Assembly: GCF_920984735.1 (NCBI RefSeq)
Contig: NZ_CAKLBU010000002.1
Coordinates: 124,001 to 188,000 of the forward strand
Direction: 5' to 3'
DNA from: Pedobacter sp. Leaf250
GTDB lineage: Bacteria > Bacteroidota > Bacteroidia > Sphingobacteriales > Sphingobacteriaceae
DNA length: 64,000 nt
Part shown: positions 15,555-24,224 of the stretch, piece by piece
How positions within the stretch are numbered: the stretch's first letter is position 1
Layout: every line of letters starts with the position of its first letter
Program-made: the position numbers and the translations under genes
Notes under the pieces: generated by a model
What the model was told of the DNA's origin: nothing
Databases searched by the model: none
The model's input: the letters and a program-made list of their open reading frames with translations, nothing else

Positions 15555-16706
15555 TTAAAGTTTAATTGGCCCATTACCGATTTCGCTGATGTAAATAGTT
15601 GCAGGATAACCAATTTTTTCTACATAATAATTAGTTAAATGCCTGGCGAAATCTTCCTCGAATCCTTTTTCAAGCAAAGCAATGGCACATCCACCAAAGC
15701 CAGCACCTGTCATTCGTGCACCAATAACATGGTGGTAAGTTGTACAAAAATCAACAACAGCATCTAATTCTTTTCCACTAACTTCGTAAAGTTCTCTCAA
15801 CGATTTGTGTGAAGTATACATTAGGCGGCCAAATTCCTCTAAATTTCCATTATTAAGTGCTTTAGCAGCCAGATGTACCCGATCATTTTCTTTAACAACA
15901 TGTGTTGCACGGTTTAGAATAGTTTCATCCTGAATCAAATGGCTATGCAAAGCAAACTTTTCGGCATTTAGTTCGCATAAATGATGAAGTGTAATTTCCT
16001 CTTTCAACAATTTTAAAGCTTTTTGGCATTCTTCAACACGCTCATTATATTTCGATTCAGCAAGTTCTCTTGGTTTGTTGGTATTTATGATTGCCAGAAC
16101 GTATTTTCCCAAATCTACATCAACCATTTTGTATTTCAATGTTTCACAATCTAACACAATGGCTTTATTTTTTTCACCCATTGCCACAGCAAACTGATCC
16201 ATAATTCCAGAATTTAATCCGATAAAATCATTTTCTACCCGCTTGGCAATTTTAATGAGCTCCAATTTATCGTAGCCTAAATCAAGATAATCGTTTAATG
16301 CAAATGCTGTAGCAATTTCAATGGAAGCTGAAGAAGATAGGCCAGAACCGATTGGAATATTACCAAAGAACAGAAAATCAAATCCATTTATTTCTTTTCC
16401 ATCTTTCAAGAATTCATTTATAATACCGATTGGATAATTTGCCCACAAACTACCATTTTTCTCATGTATGGTATTGCTTTCAACTTCAGTTTGTGCTTCA
16501 AAATTTAAACTCTTAAATCTAAATTTTCCATCTGTGTTCGCGGCAATTGCAACCCAGGTACCAAGGGTAATGGCGCAGGGCATAACTAAACCACCATTGT
16601 AATCTATATGTTCGCCAATCAAGTTTATACGTCCTGGAGTGAAGTAAACAGCTTCATGATTTCGATGATATTGTGCTAAAAAATTTTGCTCAAGTTCAAT
16701 TTTCAT
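15555..16706 (-). CDS. galK: Galactokinase
   Basis: GalK phosphorylates galactose in the Leloir pathway. I start at the ATG at 16706 (383 residues); the upstream ATG at 16727 lies inside a palindrome and adds seven atypical residues. Family marks are PGRINLIGEHIDY (24-36), the ATP-binding GSGLSSSAS (120-128), the catalytic Asp170 in GIMDQ, and RMTGAGFGG near the C terminus. It is divergent from galM with only 74 bases between the start codons, and the two genes act on the same sugar. Confidence 0.94.
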   Translation of the reverse strand: MKIELEQNFLAQYHRNHEAVYFTPGRINLIGEHIDYNGGLVMPCAITLGTWVAIAANTDGKFRFKSLNFEAQTEVESNTIHEKNGSLWANYPIGIINEFLKDGKEINGFDFLFFGNIPIGSGLSSSASIEIATAFALNDYLDLGYDKLELIKIAKRVENDFIGLNSGIMDQFAVAMGEKNKAIVLDCETLKYKMVDVDLGKYVLAIINTNKPRELAESKYNERVEECQKALKLLKEEITLHHLCELNAEKFALHSHLIQDETILNRATHVVKENDRVHLAAKALNNGNLEEFGRLMYTSHKSLRELYEVSGKELDAVVDFCTTYHHVIGARMTGAGFGGCAIALLEKGFEEDFARHLTNYYVEKIGYPATIYISEIGNGPIKL

Positions 16707-16724
16707 TTGGTTAAAAATATTTAT

Positions 16725-16745
16725 CATAGCATTAATAATGCTATG
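16725..16745. promoter_or_regulatory. Perfect 21-base palindrome between galK and galM, operator candidate
   Basis: CATAGCATTA (16725-16734) and TAATGCTATG (16736-16745) are exact inverted copies around a single central A. The right arm overlaps a TATGTTTG -7 box that faces galM, and the left arm covers the galK leader. A dimeric repressor bound here could switch both divergent genes. No regulator gene is adjacent. Confidence 0.6.
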
Positions 16746-16749
16746 TTTG
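16742..16749 (+). promoter_or_regulatory. -7 element for galM
   Basis: TATGTTTG fits TAnnTTTG exactly, 31 bases upstream of the galM ATG. Its first four bases belong to the palindrome. No TTTG lies at the usual -33 spacing, which would fit a regulated promoter. Confidence 0.55.
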
Positions 16750-16780
16750 TTAAGGAAACAAAAATCCTAAGTTACAATTT

Positions 16781-17827
16781 ATGAGCGTTCAGCAAACATC
16801 AACGGGAAAATTTATTGATGGCGAAGAGGTTTTCGCAATCGAACTAACCAATAATAAAGGTACTTACGTTAAAATATTCAATTACGGAGCCATCATTAAC
16901 AAATTTATAGTTCAAAATGCTAAAAGAGAAATGCAGGATATTGTATTGGGCTTTGATGATTTTGAACAATATCTTGATCCTGCATATTTAAAAAATTATC
17001 CCTATTTCGGAGCAGTGATAGGTCGTTATGCCAATCGCATCAAAGACGGTCACTTTACTATTGGTGATGACAGTTATCAATTAGTTCAAAATTCTGGTGC
17101 TGCAACACTACACGGTGGTACGGTAGGTTTTGATAGGAAGGTTTGGGATATTGTTGATATTAATGAAGCACAATCATCTGTTACTTTAGAATATGAAAGT
17201 GAAGATGGGGAGGAAAATTTCCCTGGAAATTTGGTTATTGCATTAACTTTTGAACTGACTGAAAACGATGAACTTATTTTAAGTTACGAAGCAGAAACTG
17301 ATAAAGCTACAGCAATCAATTTAACGCATCATGGATATTTCAATCTATCTCCAGATGGTGAAAATATTCAGAATCATCAGCTTCAGGTTTTTGGTTCTAA
17401 TTATTTAGAGCAAGATGATAATTACTCGGTAACCGGGAAACTAGTTCCTGTAAATGGTACACCGCTTGATTTTACACAACCAAAAGAAATTGGTAAAGAT
17501 TGGAACCCGGAAGAAGGTTATGATCAAACCATAGTGCTCGATAAGATTTATGGTGATTTATCTTTGGCTAGTAAAACAAGTGAACCTAAAAGCGGTTTGA
17601 ACTTAAGTGTATACACAACAGAACCGGTTGCCCATTTATATACTGCTAAATACGTAGATGTTAAAAATGGAAAAGGTGGTAAGGATTATGGAGCTTATAG
17701 TGCATTTTGTATTGAAACCCAACATCATCCAAATGGAATTAATATTCCAGAATTTCCAAGCACCGTATTACAACCCGACGATTTATACACACAAACCACA
17801 ATTTATAAAATATCACTAACCAAATAA
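16781..17827 (+). CDS. galM: Aldose 1-epimerase (mutarotase)
   Basis: GalM interconverts alpha and beta anomers of galactose or glucose before GalK acts. The 348-residue protein has the family marks FNYGAIINKF, GRYANRIKDGHF, LHGG, the catalytic His in LTHHGYFNLS, DQTIVLD, and the catalytic Glu in CIETQHHPNGIN near the C terminus. There is no signal peptide, so it is cytosolic. It is divergent from galK and followed after 3 bases by a DUF1398 gene. Confidence 0.94.
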   Translation: MSVQQTSTGKFIDGEEVFAIELTNNKGTYVKIFNYGAIINKFIVQNAKREMQDIVLGFDDFEQYLDPAYLKNYPYFGAVIGRYANRIKDGHFTIGDDSYQLVQNSGAATLHGGTVGFDRKVWDIVDINEAQSSVTLEYESEDGEENFPGNLVIALTFELTENDELILSYEAETDKATAINLTHHGYFNLSPDGENIQNHQLQVFGSNYLEQDDNYSVTGKLVPVNGTPLDFTQPKEIGKDWNPEEGYDQTIVLDKIYGDLSLASKTSEPKSGLNLSVYTTEPVAHLYTAKYVDVKNGKGGKDYGAYSAFCIETQHHPNGINIPEFPSTVLQPDDLYTQTTIYKISLTK

Positions 17828-17830
17828 TAT

Positions 17831-18226
17831 ATGTTTAGCCTTCAGGATATTAAAGCTGCAGAAGCAAAAATTAAAACAGGTGCAGATTTCCCACAGTTCA
17901 TTAAAGAAATTAAAGAAATGGGTGTGGTTAGAAATGATGTGTACGTTTCCAACGGATTATCCATTTATTTTGATGATGAAGATAATGTACAGCAAGCAAG
18001 TCCGGCAGATTATCCAGAACTTGTTGTAAACGATGAATCATCTGCAGATAAATTAACGCATGCATTAAAAATCCATCAGAATGGAGAAACAGATTATTTT
18101 ACTTTTTGTAAACAGGCAGCAGATGCTGGTGTAGAAAAGTGGGTGATCGATTTAGGCCATATGACCTGTACTTATTTAGATAGTGAAGGAAATGAATTGG
18201 TACAGGAAAAAATTCCTGTTGTTTAG
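17831..18226 (+). CDS. DUF1398 family protein
   Basis: The 131-residue soluble protein matches the DUF1398 pattern: an N-terminal LQDIKAAEAKIKTGADFP helix, a middle YVSNGLSIYFDDED, and a late segment with TDYFTFCKQAADAGVEKWVIDL and MTCTYLDSEGNE. Family members are small, acidic and without known biochemistry. It starts 3 bases after galM, so it is in the galactose transcript; whether it has a sugar-linked role is unknown. Confidence 0.8.
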   Translation: MFSLQDIKAAEAKIKTGADFPQFIKEIKEMGVVRNDVYVSNGLSIYFDDEDNVQQASPADYPELVVNDESSADKLTHALKIHQNGETDYFTFCKQAADAGVEKWVIDLGHMTCTYLDSEGNELVQEKIPVV

Positions 18227-18475
18227 CATGACAATATATTCAAAGGTGCAACAAAAAAATATTTCCATTGCTGTCGGATTTATATTTTGGTGGGAGCAGG
18301 CCTCGGCTACATGGAATAGTTCTGCTGTTTATAAACCCATATAAGTGGAAAACCCATATACCGTATTGCTGACACAAAATTTACCTGCTAACCTTAACGG
18401 TATAGGATTTGAAACGTTAGCGGGGCTGCTTTAACCGAAGAACTACCTGCATTCATTTTCACATATCTCTACAAA
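18227..18475. other. Non-coding stretch with inverted and direct repeats
   Basis: No ORF is convincing here. AACCCATATA occurs twice (near 18336 and 18356). GCTAAC and GTTAGC form an inverted repeat around about 26 bases near 18393-18420, next to the GGGG of the right end. Base composition is more balanced than in neighbouring gaps. It may be a dispersed non-coding repeat or a decayed gene; I cannot tell from one copy. Confidence 0.4.
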
Positions 18476-19336
18476 TTATATCCGCTCCAATACCAACTTA
18501 ATCGCCTGTTCTACAATTTTATTGGGTTCTTTGCTAAATTCGAAGTTTACTCTACTTGCTAGTATTGCATTGATTGATAATGCTTTATGTCCTAAAACTT
18601 TGGCCAAGGCATAAATGCCAGCAGTTTCCATTTCTAAATTAGTAATGCGATGTTGATTGCTTTGGAAACTGTTTATTAGGCTGATAAAATTGGGTATAGC
18701 ATTTTTTGCCCGAACTATTCTTCCTTGCGGGGCATAAAAACCGGGGGCAGTAATGGTAATTCCTTTAGGCAAATCTTTACCAATTGTACTTAATAATGTA
18801 TCGTTCGCTGCAGTTAAATATGGATTAATGTTTTTTAAATGTCCAAAATGGCTTTTAATATCGTCCATTAAAGTTCGTTCATCGCCAGCAATTTCATGCA
18901 CATAATAATTCATCAAGGCGTCCATACCTAAACCATAGCTCGATGCCAGAATGGTACCCATGGGTATATCTGCCTGCACAGCACCGGAAGTACCTACCCG
19001 AATGATATCTAGAGAGGTAAGGCTTTTTTTGATCTCTCTGGATTTGAAATCGATGTTAACCAAAGCATCTAGTTCATTAAAAACGATATCGATATTATCA
19101 GTGCCGATGCCGGTAGATAAAACTGTAACCCGTTTTTTACCAACATAACCCGTATGCGTAATGAATTCTCTTTTACCCTTTTTTAATTCTATGTGATCGA
19201 AAAACTTGCTTACTTCTCCCACACGATCGGGATCGCCAACCGTGATTACGGTTTCTGCAATATCTTCAGGCAATAAATTTAAATGATATATACTTCCATC
19301 AGGATTAATAATTAAGTCGCTTTCGGCAATTTTCAT
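18476..19336 (-). CDS. Nucleoside phosphorylase, uridine phosphorylase-like
   Basis: The 286-residue protein is a family-1 nucleoside phosphorylase. It has the phosphate-binding VGDPDRV (33-39), STGIGTDN, RVGTSGA and the nucleoside-binding NLEMETAGIYAL near residue 233. The EMETAG form is shared by uridine and purine phosphorylases; overall it looks closest to Udp-like enzymes of Bacteroidota. It would cleave nucleosides to base and ribose 1-phosphate. It lies last in a probable four-gene minus-strand run (ribD, EamA transporter, yigZ, this gene). Confidence 0.87.
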   Translation of the reverse strand: MKIAESDLIINPDGSIYHLNLLPEDIAETVITVGDPDRVGEVSKFFDHIELKKGKREFITHTGYVGKKRVTVLSTGIGTDNIDIVFNELDALVNIDFKSREIKKSLTSLDIIRVGTSGAVQADIPMGTILASSYGLGMDALMNYYVHEIAGDERTLMDDIKSHFGHLKNINPYLTAANDTLLSTIGKDLPKGITITAPGFYAPQGRIVRAKNAIPNFISLINSFQSNQHRITNLEMETAGIYALAKVLGHKALSINAILASRVNFEFSKEPNKIVEQAIKLVLERI

Positions 19337-19378
19337 GTTTGGTTAGATTTAATATTTAAACACTTGTTTTTTAAGCCC

Positions 19379-19993
19379 TTAAATTGTTTGTAAGTATTTT
19401 AGCTTTACATGGTCAATTTTATCAAACTTACTTAAAACTTGGTTTAGTTGTGCTTTCCTTACTTCAAATTTTAAAATACAATTGGAATCAAATTGCTGAT
19501 TTAAAATGATTAGGTTTTCTTCTTTAACCAATTTCATTACGTCGTTCATTTGCAGGTATTCAAAATAAACCTCATATAAATCATTTACCGTTTTAGTAAC
19601 AATTGATGCTGTAGCAATAGCATCCAAACTGGCATTTTTATACGCATTTATCAAACCCGGAACGCCCAGTAAAGTCCCACCAAAATAGCGGACAACTACA
19701 ATTATGACGTTGGTAATATCCGCAGAAAGCAAGCAATTCAAAATTGGTCGTCCGGCTGTTCCCGATGGTTCGCCATCATCATTGATTCTGAAAACAGAAC
19801 GATCGGGTGTTAAACGATAGGCATAACACCAATGCCTTGCTTTCGAATGCTCGGAGCGTAAATTAGCAATGATTGGTTTAACCTCATCTTCATTGCGAAT
19901 GGGATAGGCATATGCGATGAACTTACTACCTTTATCTCGAAATATTCCTTCTGAAGGATTTTCGATTGTTTTATAAGAATCATCGAACAGCAT
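19379..19993 (-). CDS. yigZ: YigZ/IMPACT family protein
   Basis: The 204-residue protein has the YigZ/IMPACT N-terminal domain with GSKFIAYAYP, HWCYAYRL, INDDGEPSGTAGRPIL and VVVRYFGGTLLG, then a ferredoxin-like C-terminal domain (DUF1949-type, about 135-204). Eukaryotic IMPACT modulates the Gcn2 kinase; the bacterial role is unclear. Its start overlaps the end of the EamA transporter gene by 14 bases, so translation is probably coupled. Confidence 0.9.
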   Translation of the reverse strand: MLFDDSYKTIENPSEGIFRDKGSKFIAYAYPIRNEDEVKPIIANLRSEHSKARHWCYAYRLTPDRSVFRINDDGEPSGTAGRPILNCLLSADITNVIIVVVRYFGGTLLGVPGLINAYKNASLDAIATASIVTKTVNDLYEVYFEYLQMNDVMKLVKEENLIILNQQFDSNCILKFEVRKAQLNQVLSKFDKIDHVKLKYLQTI

Positions 19994-20846
19994 TTTGCGA
20001 GAGGGTGATAAAAATTACAGCCGCAAGAGCTAAAATTATTCCTAGATAATTGATTTTGGTTAACTTCTCTTTAAATACGATGATGCCAATTAAACTGCCG
20101 ACCACAATTACACCCATATTCATTGCAGCAAAAACAGTTGATGGGTTTTCGGCAAGTGCCTTGTGGGCTTTCATATAAAACAAAATATTACCGAAGTTGA
20201 ACAGGCCTAAAACCAAGCCGCATGCTAAATTAACCAGCTGAATTTTCATTTTTCTCCTAATTACCATCACGATAACAATGACAAGCGAAACTATAAAAGC
20301 CAAGCAAAAAACAATAAAAAGTGAGGTGGTGTAAGGAAGCAACTTGTATAAAGCGATTTGCTTGAAAAGTACATCTATTACCCCAAAGCCAACAAAAACC
20401 ATTACTGGGTAAATCCAGTTGCCTTGTTGTTCTTTAATATCCTGCTTGCGTAGAAAGGTTAGAAATATAGCTGGAAAACCAATTAATAAGCCAATAATTT
20501 TTAATTGGTTGAAATCTTCCTGAAAAATAAAATACGCTGCCAAAATGGGAATAAAAAGAGATAAACGCTGTGCAATATCTGTTTTCACAATCCCCAAATT
20601 CTTTATCGATGCAGCAAGAAATAAGAATACAGAAGGCAATAAAATAGCCAAGCTTAAATAAATTGACCAAGGGGCATGAGAATCTAAAAGAGCAATATCT
20701 GGCTTAAAAAAAATATAGCAAAATGTTAAAGCAGCAAAATAGTTTACAGTAACCGCCTGAATGATATTAATTTGATAACGTTTTGCCAATTTTAGTAAAA
20801 CGGCAACAGTAACGCTACAAATAATACTTAATAGGATGTATATCAT
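19980..20846 (-). CDS. EamA/DMT-family permease
   Basis: The 288-residue protein has about ten hydrophobic helices in two repeated halves, as in drug/metabolite transporters of the EamA type. Short basic loops (KRYQ, RKQDIKEQ, RRKMK) separate helices on the cytoplasmic side. Family members export amino acids, nucleosides or drugs; the substrate here is unknown. Its ATG directly follows the ribD stop with no gap, and it overlaps yigZ, so it belongs to the ribD operon. A flavin-pathway link is possible but unsupported. Confidence 0.85.
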   Translation of the reverse strand: MIYILLSIICSVTVAVLLKLAKRYQINIIQAVTVNYFAALTFCYIFFKPDIALLDSHAPWSIYLSLAILLPSVFLFLAASIKNLGIVKTDIAQRLSLFIPILAAYFIFQEDFNQLKIIGLLIGFPAIFLTFLRKQDIKEQQGNWIYPVMVFVGFGVIDVLFKQIALYKLLPYTTSLFIVFCLAFIVSLVIVIVMVIRRKMKIQLVNLACGLVLGLFNFGNILFYMKAHKALAENPSTVFAAMNMGVIVVGSLIGIIVFKEKLTKINYLGIILALAAVIFITLSQNAVR

Positions 20847-21899
20847 TTAATTGAGTGGATTTATATAGATTGATAATTTATCAGATTGAATGTTGATCTG
20901 CTCTTGTAAATAGCCGTTGATTACTGGCGAGGCAATCCCATCATTCCAACTGCCCGACGAAGTAAAAATGCGGGCTTCATCCCAAAGATTAGAATCTAAA
21001 AATTTGTTTAAAATGTTTGCTCCACCTTCGATAATTACCGATTGAATATCCATTAAATAAAGCTGGAAAGCTATTTTTTGGGCAAGGTAGAATTGCATAT
21101 CCTCCATTTGAATGTAATGAATGTTTCCAATCACATCTGTTTTAACTTCATTGAAGATAATGGTTTTTGCTTCATCATTGTAAATATGATTGTTTTGCGG
21201 AACTTGTAGGTTTTTATCAATAACCAATCGAACAGGGTTTTTACCTGGCCATTCTCTTGCTGTAAGTTGAGGGTTATCAATTATCGCTGTTTGCTTCCCA
21301 ATAAGAATTGCGTCTTCTTCTGTACGCCATTGATGAGCCAATCTTTTCGCCAAAGCCCCGCTAATCCATTTTTGATGACCATCCTTAGTAGCAAAATACC
21401 CATTTGCAGTTTCTGCCCATTTAAGGATAATGTAAGGGCGTTGTTTTTGGATTCTTGTAAAGAACCTTCGATTGAAGTATCTGCACTCTTCATCTAGAAT
21501 GCCACTGGTAACTTCGATTCCGGCATTTTTTAGCTTTTCTATTCCTTTCCCATCCACACCAGAAAAAGGATCGCGATTACCAATCACCACTTTTTTTAAT
21601 TGATGTTTCACAAATAAATCTGCACAAGGAGGCGTTTTGCCAAAATGGGCGCAAGGTTCTAAATTAACATAAGCAGTAGCTTGTATTAATAAATGGCCTG
21701 CTTCATCGCCAAAGCGATTGAAAACTGATTGTATAGCATTAGGTTCAGCATGAGCTTTACCATATTCTTGATGATAACCTTCGCCGATAATTTTTCCGTT
21801 ATGAACAATTACGCAGCCAACCATCGGGTTTGGACTTACGTTTCCAATTGCTAACGCCGCTAATTCCAAGCAGCGTTTCATGTAAAATTCATCGGTCAT
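20847..21899 (-). CDS. ribD: Bifunctional riboflavin deaminase/reductase
   Basis: RibD performs two steps of riboflavin synthesis. The N-terminal deaminase has the zinc site His50-Ala-Glu52 in AHAEPNAI plus Cys83 and Cys92 in PCAHFGKTPPC. The C-terminal reductase (about 150-350) has LKWAETANGYFATKDG, NPQLTAREW and EGGANILNKFL. The 350-residue length is normal. It leads a minus-strand operon. A -7 box only a few bases upstream of the ATG suggests a nearly leaderless mRNA. No FMN riboswitch is seen in the 81-base gap to prmC. Confidence 0.94.
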   Translation of the reverse strand: MTDEFYMKRCLELAALAIGNVSPNPMVGCVIVHNGKIIGEGYHQEYGKAHAEPNAIQSVFNRFGDEAGHLLIQATAYVNLEPCAHFGKTPPCADLFVKHQLKKVVIGNRDPFSGVDGKGIEKLKNAGIEVTSGILDEECRYFNRRFFTRIQKQRPYIILKWAETANGYFATKDGHQKWISGALAKRLAHQWRTEEDAILIGKQTAIIDNPQLTAREWPGKNPVRLVIDKNLQVPQNNHIYNDEAKTIIFNEVKTDVIGNIHYIQMEDMQFYLAQKIAFQLYLMDIQSVIIEGGANILNKFLDSNLWDEARIFTSSGSWNDGIASPVINGYLQEQINIQSDKLSIYINPLN

Positions 21900-21904
21900 T
21901 TGCG

Positions 21905-21912
21905 CAAAAATA
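21905..21912 (-). promoter_or_regulatory. -7 element for ribD
   Basis: TATTTTTG on the minus strand (21912 to 21905) fits TAnnTTTG and ends 5 bases before the ribD ATG, so the transcript would begin almost at the start codon. Confidence 0.45.
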
Positions 21913-21945
21913 CTAAAAAATGAGTCATGAGTGCTACAAAAACAA

Positions 21946-21975
21946 TTTGATATGGTTTCAAAATAAGTAATTTTA
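21946..21975 (+). promoter_or_regulatory. Promoter for prmC
   Basis: TTTG (21946-21949), an 18-base spacer and TAATTTTA (21968-21975) form a near-consensus -33/-7 promoter. CAGCA and the ATG at 21981 follow directly, implying a leaderless or nearly leaderless message. Confidence 0.6.
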
Positions 21976-21980
21976 CAGCA

Positions 21981-22862
21981 ATGAAATTAGGTGAGCTAGA
22001 AGAGCATTTTGTAGAAGAATTAAATCAGCAGTATGATGGCGATGAGACTAAGGCACTATTTAGTTTGGCAGCTGAACACGTTTTAAAATTTTCGCCCAGT
22101 AAATTGCGGATGATGGGTGATAGCGCCATGGATTTCATTCATCTTCAAAAAATGTTAAGTATCCTGAATGATCTAATCATTGGTAAACCCATTCAGCACA
22201 TATTGGGTGAAGCCCATTTTTACGGGTCAGTTTTTATAGTCAACGAACATGTGCTGATCCCACGACCAGAAACAGAGGAATTGGTTGATTGGATTATTGC
22301 TGATTTCAAAACGGAAAACTTCACTGACATCAAAATCTTAGATATTGGAACCGGTTCTGGATGTATTCCAATCACCTTAAAAAAACACTTGCCAAAAGCT
22401 GAGATTTCCACATTAGATGTTTCATCTGCTGCAATTGAGGTAGCTCAACAAAACGCGACTAACCTTAATATATCAATAAACTTTATCCATGCAGATATAT
22501 TAACTTATTCAACTGAAGAAAAATTTGATGTAATAGTGAGTAATCCACCTTATATCAGGGATTTAGAGAAAGAACAGATGCATCATAATGTGCTAAATCA
22601 TGAACCACATTTAGCATTATTCGTTGAAAACGATAATCCACTGATTTTCTACAATGCTATTGCAGACTTTGCTATAACCAATTTAAAACCCGGAGGTAAC
22701 CTTTATTTTGAAATTAATGAATACCTATCAGATGAAACCATTGAAATGCTCAATAGTAAGGGCTTTGCCGAAATTGAATTGAAAAAAGATATGCAAAGTA
22801 AAGACCGCATGATAAAGGCTAGCAGGAAAATTTATACTAGGATCTGGGATGGAATTGTGTAA
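21981..22862 (+). CDS. prmC: Release factor glutamine methyltransferase
   Basis: PrmC methylates the Gln of the GGQ motif in release factors RF1 and RF2. The 293-residue protein has an N-terminal helical domain, the PRPETEELV linker (94-102), the SAM-binding DIGTGSG (121-127), and the catalytic NPPY (188-191). Its end overlaps the xerD gene convergently by 26 bases. Confidence 0.94.
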   Translation: MKLGELEEHFVEELNQQYDGDETKALFSLAAEHVLKFSPSKLRMMGDSAMDFIHLQKMLSILNDLIIGKPIQHILGEAHFYGSVFIVNEHVLIPRPETEELVDWIIADFKTENFTDIKILDIGTGSGCIPITLKKHLPKAEISTLDVSSAAIEVAQQNATNLNISINFIHADILTYSTEEKFDVIVSNPPYIRDLEKEQMHHNVLNHEPHLALFVENDNPLIFYNAIADFAITNLKPGGNLYFEINEYLSDETIEMLNSKGFAEIELKKDMQSKDRMIKASRKIYTRIWDGIV

Positions 22863-23736
22863 TCACTTCACGCAAGTAATCACGATCTATATGTGTGTAA
22901 ATTTCTGTAGTGGTAATGCTCGAATGGCCCAGCATCTCTTGCACAGCTCGTAAATCTGCCCCGCCTTCAATTAAGTGTGTAGCAAACGAATGGCGTAAGG
23001 TATGCGGACTAATGGTTTTCTTAAGTCCAATAGCAACCGCAAGACTTTTTACTAAATTAAATATGGAGATACGTGAAAGTTTTGCACCAAAGCGATTTAG
23101 AAAAATATAATCTTCATTTCCTTTTTTGATTGACATATGATTGCGAACTTCATGTAGATAAATATCTAATAACTTTAATGCCACCCCGCCAATTGGTACC
23201 AAACGCTCTTTATTACCTTTACCTATAACTTTAATAAATTCAATTTGGGGATATAAATTTGAGATTCTTAAATCTGTTAATTCAGACACCCTCAATCCAC
23301 ATCCATAAAGCACTTCGATAATGGCTTTGTTACGCATACCTTCAGGCTTTGAAGCATCAATTGCTGCGATGAGATCATTAATCTCATGGATATTCAGCAT
23401 ATCAGGCAATTTTCTGCTTAATTTTGGTGCCTCAATTAATGCCATGGGGTCGTTTTGAATGACGTCCTCCAACATCAAGTAGGTAAAAAATGCTTTCAGA
23501 CCTGAAATTATCCTAGCCTGGGTACTGGCCAACATACCTAAATTATTTAGCCAGGTAATAAATAATTTCACATCCGCAGCCTTAATATCCACTAATTTAG
23601 GTTCTTCATTTATGGATGCAAAATATTGATTTAGTTTATCGATATCATTTAGGTATGCATCAACTGAATTATGAGAAAGTGACCTCTCGAGTTTTAAATA
23701 AGCCTTAAACCCTTTAATATATGATTGCCAAAGCAT
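22837..23736 (-). CDS. xerD: Tyrosine recombinase XerD
   Basis: XerD resolves chromosome dimers at dif with XerC. The 299-residue protein has the SAM-like N-terminal domain and all catalytic residues in register with E. coli XerD plus one: Arg149 (CGLRVSEL), Lys173 (GKGNK), His245 and Arg248 (SPHTLRHS), His271 (LGHSS) and Tyr280 (TEIYTH). Isolated position among housekeeping genes and correct length argue for the chromosomal Xer protein and not an element integrase. It overlaps prmC at its 3' end. Confidence 0.93.
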   Translation of the reverse strand: MLWQSYIKGFKAYLKLERSLSHNSVDAYLNDIDKLNQYFASINEEPKLVDIKAADVKLFITWLNNLGMLASTQARIISGLKAFFTYLMLEDVIQNDPMALIEAPKLSRKLPDMLNIHEINDLIAAIDASKPEGMRNKAIIEVLYGCGLRVSELTDLRISNLYPQIEFIKVIGKGNKERLVPIGGVALKLLDIYLHEVRNHMSIKKGNEDYIFLNRFGAKLSRISIFNLVKSLAVAIGLKKTISPHTLRHSFATHLIEGGADLRAVQEMLGHSSITTTEIYTHIDRDYLREVITQFHPRS

Positions 23737-23796
23737 GCTTTTATTTAAGATTTTTTATAACATTGCAACGTTACAATATTAAACCATTAATCAATC

Positions 23797-24213
23797 ATGA
23801 AAATTCAAATAATTAACGGTCCAAATTTAAATTTGCTTGGCGTTCGCGAACCTTCTATTTATGGAAACACCAGTATTGAAGATTATATTAAGGAACTAAA
23901 ATCACTATATCCAACTATAGAAATACTGTATTTTCAAAGCAATTTAGAAGGCGAAATTATTAATAAATTACATGAAGTTGGTTTTATTTATGACGGCATC
24001 GTATTAAATGCTGGAGGCTATACTCATACTTCTGTAGCAATTGCCGATGCAATTGCGGCAATTAAAACGCCTGTGGTCGAAGTGCATATATCAAATATTT
24101 ATGCTCGCGAAGAATACAGGCATGTTTCATTAACTGGTAAAAATTGCCAGGGGGTTTTAACTGGTTTTGGAATGAAAGGCTATCGTTTAGCAATTGAAAG
24201 TTTAATTAAATAA
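23797..24213 (+). CDS. aroQ: 3-dehydroquinate dehydratase, type II
   Basis: This shikimate-pathway enzyme forms a dodecamer. The 138-residue protein begins with INGPNLNLLGVREPSIYG, holding the active-site Arg17 and Tyr22 region. NAGGYTHTSVAIADA (70-84) and the catalytic His96 in EVHISN follow, then the Arg in YAREEYRH. Size and motifs are textbook type II. It is divergent from xerD and followed by the thioredoxin gene after 11 bases. Confidence 0.95.
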   Translation: MKIQIINGPNLNLLGVREPSIYGNTSIEDYIKELKSLYPTIEILYFQSNLEGEIINKLHEVGFIYDGIVLNAGGYTHTSVAIADAIAAIKTPVVEVHISNIYAREEYRHVSLTGKNCQGVLTGFGMKGYRLAIESLIK

Positions 24214-24224
24214 AAAATAATATC

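Noticed and set aside
16707..16727. Longer N terminus for galactokinase
   Set aside because: The extra seven residues are not family-like and the upstream ATG belongs to the 21-base palindrome.
18390..18425. Integron attC-like site (GCTAAC/GTTAGC)
   Set aside because: The ends do not satisfy the RYYYAAC and GTTRRRY rules, there is no integrase or cassette array nearby, and the spacing is a simple stem.
22837..23736. Phage or island integrase
   Set aside because: Catalytic residues are in register with XerD, length is 299, and neighbours are conserved core genes.
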